Below, one piece after another: positions 60,442 to 64,000 of a DNA stretch of 64,000 nt; position 1 is the stretch's first letter; the number at the start of each line of letters is the position of its first letter. Both the position numbers and the translations under genes were made by a program. The notes under the pieces were generated by a model. That model saw only the letters and a list, made by a program, of their open reading frames with translations. It was not told the origin of the DNA and did not search any database. This DNA comes from Sipunculus nudus (lineage: Eukaryota; Annelida; Sipuncula; Golfingiida; Sipunculidae), in NCBI GenBank assembly GCA_026874595.1, contig CM049313.1:52313659-52377658 (forward strand), read 5' to 3'.

Positions 60442-60859
60442 ACTTTATAACCTAATCGCTTGGGGCTTCTATAAAAACCTGCTTGTTTTGTTTATATTAA
60501 CATGTTTGTACTATGTTGGCGCCTGCCAAAAAAATCAAAACTAATTCAACAAGGGCATCTGGTGGCGAATCAGATGAGCCAAACTTTGCAAACGACGCTT
60601 TGCATAAACCTTTCTACCTCGGCATATATGCAAACTACCACCTTAGTTTATAAGTTTTACCTATTTGTCAGCATAGCTGCGTTTACAAACACGTTGTTGA
60701 TAAACCGGTTAATATATTCTTCACGAAGGATTAATAAAAACTTTTCAAAACCAGAATTACCCTCAGATCATTAATATGTAAACAGAGGTAGCCAGAATCA
60801 CATAAATTCCTTTTCAAAGGACAGGTGAATGGGCACCTTTAAGCCTACCTGGAGTCGTG

Positions 60860-62000
60860 ATACAAACCATCCGGAGGAATGCATTGCATTGGTCTTCCAT
60901 CATGCTGCATTGATATCATGGTAAATAGCCCATTATCTTAACATAAGGCTGCAAATGAATAATTAAAGCAAAAGAATACAATTTAACTCCTAAAATCTGA
61001 AAGTCCGTCTTTATGGTAACGAGTCATTTCCTATATCGCGCACTTTATCTCCTCCAGTACCAGTTACCCTGTCAAATCTCCCATGCGTTGTAACATGGCT
61101 TTTGTTAACCTAAGGGGCGATGGCCCAGCAGCCTAGCGGTAAAAGCAAACATAAATGCGCCAAAAGGTACTCCGACTTCGACATTTTTCAAATGCTAGTA
61201 TTAATCCACAACGGATATCACAACATTGCCTATCAACTAATGGCTGTGTCCAGCCAACTGCAGGTGAGTATAGACTGGCCTTAATCATGTGATCAGTGTC
61301 ATATGACACGTGAATGCCTGTTTTCAATATATCAATGACAGGCGGTGTATATTGACTAGGCAAACAGCTCAGGAAATCAATAACACAGTGGTTAACGTAC
61401 TACAATAAACTGAACATTACTTAACCGAAAGAGCATAAAACTCTTTTAGTCAGTTTGGAGAATATCATATTTTATATTGGCATATGAAAGCCAGAGTAGA
61501 CATTATTTTTTAACGTTAGCTGGTATATACATATGCCCTGTATTAAAATGTCCTTAGTCTTAGTAATCGCAATGCTCAAGAGATGGCGCATGTGTAATTT
61601 AAACACCAAATCTCATTTAAATATTAAAATGACACAGGAGTTCTGGCTGATGTCGTGCGCGCCATACTTGTATTCATGCGGTCAGAAATTCAACAAACAT
61701 GCAAAGAGATTTACCGGTATGTTCGGTTAAAACGGGTTTTATCATGCTCATGGCACGTGTTGTTAGAAAGTATATTGCAAAAAGTAAAGATTGGTCTGGT
61801 TTATGTCAAGTGACAGCGTACTTGTAGGTCATGAGGCGTTTTCAAAATTGACAAAAGTATTAGCATCCTCATTTGACCTTAAAATTCGTTATTCCACTCT
61901 GACAGCCAGTAAGCTAGTCTTATGGATTTTCTTATGTGAGAGGGCGTTATGTTGGGGATACATTGTTGAGGACATCTTGTTGATAGTGTGTAAAAATATC
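60860..62000 (+). repeat. Repeat core S, copy C
   Basis: Carries the S blocks GAGGAATGCATTGCATTGGTCTTCCATCATG and AATAGCCCATTATCTTAACATAAGGC at 60876-60960, then (after about 600 bp of unrelated sequence) AGATTTACCGGTATG, TGTTGTTAGAAAGTAT and GTGACAGCGTACTTGTAGGTCATGAGGCG at 61700-61845. It shares CTCTGACAGCCAGTAAG with copy B. Order and orientation match copies A and B. Confidence 0.65.
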
Positions 62001-62049
62001 AGAGTCATGTTTACAACGCCTCACTTCTACACCCATCATTTGCTGTAAA

Positions 62050-62354
62050 GATTTCGTTACAACAATTGCATATTTTTCATCTTCTAGCGTCTTTTTTTCT
62101 GTCAATGTATAAGGCCTGTGTCCCACTGGTTATTTGTGACTTATTACATGGAAATGTCTTAATTCACAAGTAATATGTTGCTTTATCCGTAATTTTTAGA
62201 TTACCGGATGTGTGTGGCGTTTTTAAGACTCAAATTTGTCATGTCATTTCAATATTTATTCCTTCTGAGCAAGGTTTTACCTGCAAAGCGTGACTCAATA
62301 ACCCTCACATATACACGAAACGACTAAAACGGATCACTGTCCATTACAATAACG
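62050..62354. other. Non-coding DNA
   Basis: Nothing recognised. Confidence 0.4.
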
Positions 62355-62362
62355 TAAATAAA

Positions 62363-62580
62363 CAGGGGCGGATCCAGGATTTAGGAAAGGGGGGGGGGGG
62401 GTCCAACGCAGGAGGACTAATGAAAACCCTAAAAAAAGGTCCCCAGGTCTTGAAAAGGGGGGGGGGGGGGGTCCAAGCCGCAAAATTTTGTTTGAAGCCC
62501 TTAAAAAAAAGTTGTTTCTGAAGAAAAAGGGGGGTCCGGACCCCCTGGACCCACTCACCCCTCCCCCGGATCCGCTTCTG
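62363..62580. mobile_element. Miniature hAT-like element with G-runs, 218 bp
   Basis: Ends are CAGGGGCGGATCC (62363) and GGATCCGCTTCTG (to 62580), inverted complements apart from two bases, with a 5-bp ATAAA on both sides (62358-62362, 62581-62585). Two poly-G runs of about 13 and 15 lie inside. Minus-strand proline-rich frames are artefacts of these runs. Confidence 0.7.
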
Positions 62581-63180
62581 ATAAAGCCTATTTGTAAAAT
62601 TGACAGACAAGATTTACAACAGCATGCAAAATACCATTAAAAATGCCCATATTTTACACATTAGCAGTTTACAGTTGTAGTATTTTGAATGTTCCAAAAA
62701 TCATATCGTGGAATTAAAGTAATAGGCAGTATTCATATCTTACTAGCTGATAAACCCGATATCCGGGCTTTTTATAGGGGTCAGGGGGATGTATTAAAAG
62801 AGATTAGAAAGGTTGGCTCGTTTTTCTTTTATTATAAAAATAAAATAATATATATAGATTTTCAGTAAGATGCTGCCTCAATATGATTTATACAAATATT
62901 CTTTACATTTATTTGGTGGCGCTGTGCTCGTGGCAAGAAATTTAGACATCGGTGGTATGTTTACCTTGAAAACGTGATCAGTGACGTTGTTTCATGCGAA
63001 ACGGTGTGGGACGCGGTGGCATTAAGATTTTTAAAGATCTTTGACTGCTGTTATATATAAATATTTTTTGTTAGACATATTAAGGATGTAAGATAGATAT
63101 GCAATATGAATTTAGATGAATTTGTTTAAGGCAAGGGAGCTAAATAGAAAGAATTGGGGAAATGCATAGCTGGATAGTAG

Positions 63181-63563
63181 CAGAAGCGGGATCAAAGGAG
63201 GGTCCAGCGGATGCGTCCCCCCCCCGCTCCTTTTTCAGCCGCCACAACCTATTTCTAAAGGGTTTCAGACTAGTTAAAATTGAACGTGATGCCATGTACC
63301 GATAGACTTAACTCAGTGCCTGCTCTTATATATTGGCCAGAGAGCCGTACTTTAGTTATACATTTTGCCGCGAGGTGGGAGTAACTGTTCTAAGCTATGC
63401 GACACAGCAAAGTTTAATGACTCAGTTAATAAGAAGAATTTTGTTTAAAACATAACATCAACTGGGCCAGTCTAGTTTCAGACTAAATTTTCAGGACCTT
63501 TGGACCTATTTTTAAGGTTTTGTTATAGGAACCCTCCTTTTCCTAAATTCTGGATCCCCCCTG
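63181..63563. mobile_element. Related miniature hAT-like element, 383 bp
   Basis: Ends are CAGAAGCGGGATC (63181) and TTCTGGATCCCCCCTG (to 63563), related to the 62363-62580 termini, flanked by 5-bp AGTAG on both sides (63176-63180, 63564-63568). Contains a poly-C run (about 63218-63227) and AGGGTCC/ACCCTCC complementary sub-termini. No coding capacity. Confidence 0.55.
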
Positions 63564-63844
63564 AGTAGGCTTACCAAGTGTGAGGGTAGATGTAAAAGAA
63601 ATTGGATATTCTAAATTACGTTTTTGTAGGGACTCGATCGTATTTTTTATGTTGCAAACCACTAACGAATGTATTTTATAGGAATTACGTATATATTAAA
63701 GATGAGAAACCACTCAAATGAAGGAATGAGTGTTTTGTGGGACTATAAATGCTGTATTTCACGTTGAAAACCACTTAGAGTAAGGAGAGAACAACTGATG
63801 AAATCTTCATGGAAGAAATGAGTACGAAGGGATCAGGTCACATG

Positions 63845-64000
63845 TTTTTCACATTTACTGACCATATTTGCAATTTCAAAGTGTTTCTGCCGACATCGAT
63901 CGTAGCGGCCGCTTGGGTGTCCGTTATCCGGGGTGGTTTTAACCAAATGCGGACAAAAAGTGTCCGTTGTCCGAAATAACGGGGTGTTAACCCCAGAGGG
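63845..64000 (-). mobile_element. Inverted copy of the 18174-19417 element, cut by the window edge
   Basis: The reverse complement of this stretch is collinear with 18270-18420: CCCTCTGG, ACCCCG-TAT--GGACAA-GGACACTTTTT, TAACGGACACCCAA, GTCGGCAGAA-ACTTTGAAAT-GCAAATATGGTC. The terminus itself would lie just beyond the window. Confidence 0.85.

Overview
The window is AT-rich animal genomic DNA dominated by transposable elements, almost certainly from an invertebrate and perhaps a bivalve or other mollusc. I base this on a Ty3/gypsy retrotransposon with solo LTRs, LINE fragments, a Penelope-like element, several miniature inverted-repeat elements, tRNA-derived SINE-like sequence, and a dozen long (AT)n arrays. 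There are no operons, Shine-Dalgarno-type genes or CRISPR arrays. The species assignment is inference. No intact protein-coding host gene was found. The best host-gene signal is a pair of candidate minus-strand exons near 32.3 and 33.4 kb.

Layout. 1-4.4 kb: unassigned AT-rich DNA. 4.4-5.6 kb: decayed Penelope-like reverse transcriptase, minus strand. 6.6-7.9 kb: 1.25-kb inverted-repeat element sitting inside an (AT)n array. 8-16.5 kb: mostly featureless, with a SINE-like copy (10.7 kb), a minisatellite (11.4 kb) and an inverted/direct repeat family (12.96-16.34 kb). 16.8-27.3 kb and 28.8-40.3 kb: two tandem copies of one ~11-kb segment, same orientation, old and diverged. Comparing them exposes later insertions as filled/empty site pairs: a TA-flanked miniature transposon (18174-19417), a 5'-inverted LINE with a 12-bp target duplication (21905-23413) and a 366-bp insert with a 12-bp target duplication (29029-29394). 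Copy 2 also holds about 5 kb absent from copy 1, with the candidate exons, an inverted repeat copy and a solo LTR (34481-35304).

44222-51046: a complete but dead Ty3/gypsy element (two LTRs, 4-bp target duplication, polypurine tract). Its pol order is protease - integrase - RT - RNase H, the Ty1/copia-like order of the gmr1-like group, instead of the usual integrase-last order. Two solo LTRs of the same family, each with its own 4-bp duplication, lie at 34.5 and 57.2 kb. 51.7-52.45 kb: a ~144-bp tandem array. 54.7-64 kb: several non-autonomous inverted-repeat elements, a partial third copy of part of the duplicated segment (60.9-62.0 kb) and, at the right edge, an inverted second copy of the 18.2-kb element.

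Nothing forms a working pathway. The window is a record of repeated transposition, LTR-LTR recombination and segmental duplication. Coordinates for diverged repeat boundaries are by eye and good to about 10-50 bp. Target-duplication coordinates are exact.
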